A DNA stretch of 64,000 nt, from NCBI RefSeq assembly GCF_029963765.1, contig NZ_JALBYU010000009.1:1-64000 (forward strand), written 5' to 3'. Below the pieces are notes generated by a model that searched no databases, was not told the origin of the DNA, and was given only the letters and a program-made list of their open reading frames with translations. The position numbers were made by a program, and so were the translations under genes. Positions 63,273 through 64,000 of this stretch are shown piece after piece. This DNA is from Pseudomonas sp. UYIF39. Lineage in GTDB: Bacteria > Pseudomonadota > Gammaproteobacteria > Pseudomonadales > Pseudomonadaceae. Position 1 is the first letter of the stretch. Every line of letters begins with the position of its first letter.

Positions 63273-64000
63273 CAGTTCAGCTCCGCCATCAGGTAGTCCA
63301 CCAAGGCTGTTTTGGGTGCTTGAGGCAGGTCCGGTGTTTCAAGAAAGATCGCGATCTTGTGGCGCAAAACGCTTTCGGAAAACGCCTCAAAAAGATCAGG
63401 GCGCTCCTCGCTCAGCCACTTGAGCAAGTTGCTGATTCGGGTGGTTGCGAACTCGGTACCGAGGTGTTTGACCAGCGATTCTGAAACTTCCCACCACGGA
63501 AAAACCCGGGAGCTGCTCAGCGCTTGTCCACCGATTTCGAGCGATTGGCCGTTGATCAAACAGCGCCCGATCACCGGCATCAGCTGCGTAGCGTTGACCT
63601 CGGCCGACCGAAGAATCGGCAGCAAATAACGCCCGTCCCAGAAGCGGAAAAACACCGCATTACCGTTTGGCAAAAGGACATGAGTGAGGGAGCGAAGATG
63701 CTCGATCAACACCTCCTGAGGGGCAGAAGAAACCGCCAGCCAACCCCAGTCGCGAGACTCGGTGTTGGCAACCCACTGCAAAAACTCACTGCCAGCAGCA
63801 ATGATTCCCACATAAGGCATCACCGGATCCCACTCGGCGTAGGCTGTCTCAGCCCAGATCGGACTGGGTGCTTGAGCGGAGATCGAGCGCTGCCAGGCTT
63901 TGAACGGTTCAGCGGCGCTGGCGTTGCTGAAGATCGCGAACAGTTGCTCCGACGCTTGCAGCGGCTGCTGTTCCAGCCAGTCGAGAGGCGACAAGTGATC
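63272..64000 (-). CDS. DUF4123 (T6SS effector chaperone/adaptor) protein, cut by the right edge
   Basis: At least 240 residues are visible. The reading frame stays open to the window edge (…DHL-SPLDWLEQQPL), so the true start is probably just beyond it; the TTG at 63994 is unlikely to be the start. The protein has the DUF4123 outline: an N-terminal AIFSNASAAEPFKAW stretch, PYVGIIAAGSEFLQW, and FRFWDGRYLLPIL. DUF4123 proteins load Rhs and other effectors onto VgrG spikes. A one-base overlap with the Rhs gene indicates they are produced together. A vgrG gene is expected to the right, outside the window. Confidence 0.82.
   Translation of the reverse strand, partial: DHLSPLDWLEQQPLQASEQLFAIFSNASAAEPFKAWQRSISAQAPSPIWAETAYAEWDPVMPYVGIIAAGSEFLQWVANTESRDWGWLAVSSAPQEVLIEHLRSLTHVLLPNGNAVFFRFWDGRYLLPILRSAEVNATQLMPVIGRCLINGQSLEIGGQALSSSRVFPWWEVSESLVKHLGTEFATTRISNLLKWLSEERPDLFEAFSESVLRHKIAIFLETPDLPQAPKTALVDYLMAELN

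Noticed and set aside
56825..64000. Prophage
   Set aside because: No integrase, capsid, tail or lysis genes are visible; the content fits a T6SS Rhs island instead.

Overview
The window looks like the core chromosome of a fluorescent Pseudomonas, probably the P. fluorescens group. Gene content and order from parC to msrA follow the well-known Pseudomonas arrangement: parC/parE, cpdA, nudF, thiC, tolC, waaA, hldE/msbA, the LPS-core cluster, glnE, aceEF, dipA, msrA. Most DNA is GC-rich, TTG and GTG starts are frequent, and the intergenic gaps carry typical Pseudomonas REP-type palindromes.

Layout. (1) 0.1-9.4 kb is a minus-strand block: a PqiC-like lipoprotein, parC, a membrane-anchored retropepsin, a phytase-like periplasmic protein, parE, a YqiA-type esterase, cpdA, a DUF1249 protein and nudF. 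(2) 9.7-15.6 kb holds a DUF3298 lipoprotein, the thiamin unit (TPP riboswitch, thiC, cytX) and a TolC-type outer-membrane channel. (3) 15.7-25.7 kb holds waaA, a LysR regulator, an SMR exporter, an FAD oxidoreductase/aldo-keto reductase pair, hldE, msbA and a kinase-like gene. (4) 25.7-41.5 kb is the LPS-core cluster on the minus strand: waaF, waaC, waaG, waaP, three more sugar-kinase-like genes, carbamoyltransferase, wapH, mig-14, dnpA, ssg, a GT2 and waaL. Most junctions overlap by 1-17 bases, so it is probably translated as coupled operons. (5) 41.6-54.8 kb holds glnE, divergent aceE-aceF with palindromic sites in the aceE leader, a PhoD-like phosphatase, the c-di-GMP phosphodiesterase gene dipA, and msrA. 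(6) rlmJ (54.9-55.8 kb) marks the end of the core.

From about 55.8 kb to the right edge the window is accessory DNA. It contains a type VI secretion Rhs effector locus read leftward: a DUF4123 adaptor (cut by the edge), a 1555-residue Rhs protein with a variable 147-residue C-terminal toxin, a probable immunity gene, and then a chain of small overlapping orphan ORFs in strikingly AT-rich DNA. To its left, a highly structured RNA leader precedes a small gene interrupted by an in-frame stop. The leader has a 16-bp stem enclosing two hairpins. One hairpin loop is complementary to the Shine-Dalgarno region of the downstream gene, an architecture resembling phage C4 antisense RNAs. I consider this leader and the Rhs toxin/immunity cassette the most interesting parts of the window.

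All assignments are from reading the sequence and from family knowledge; no searches were run.
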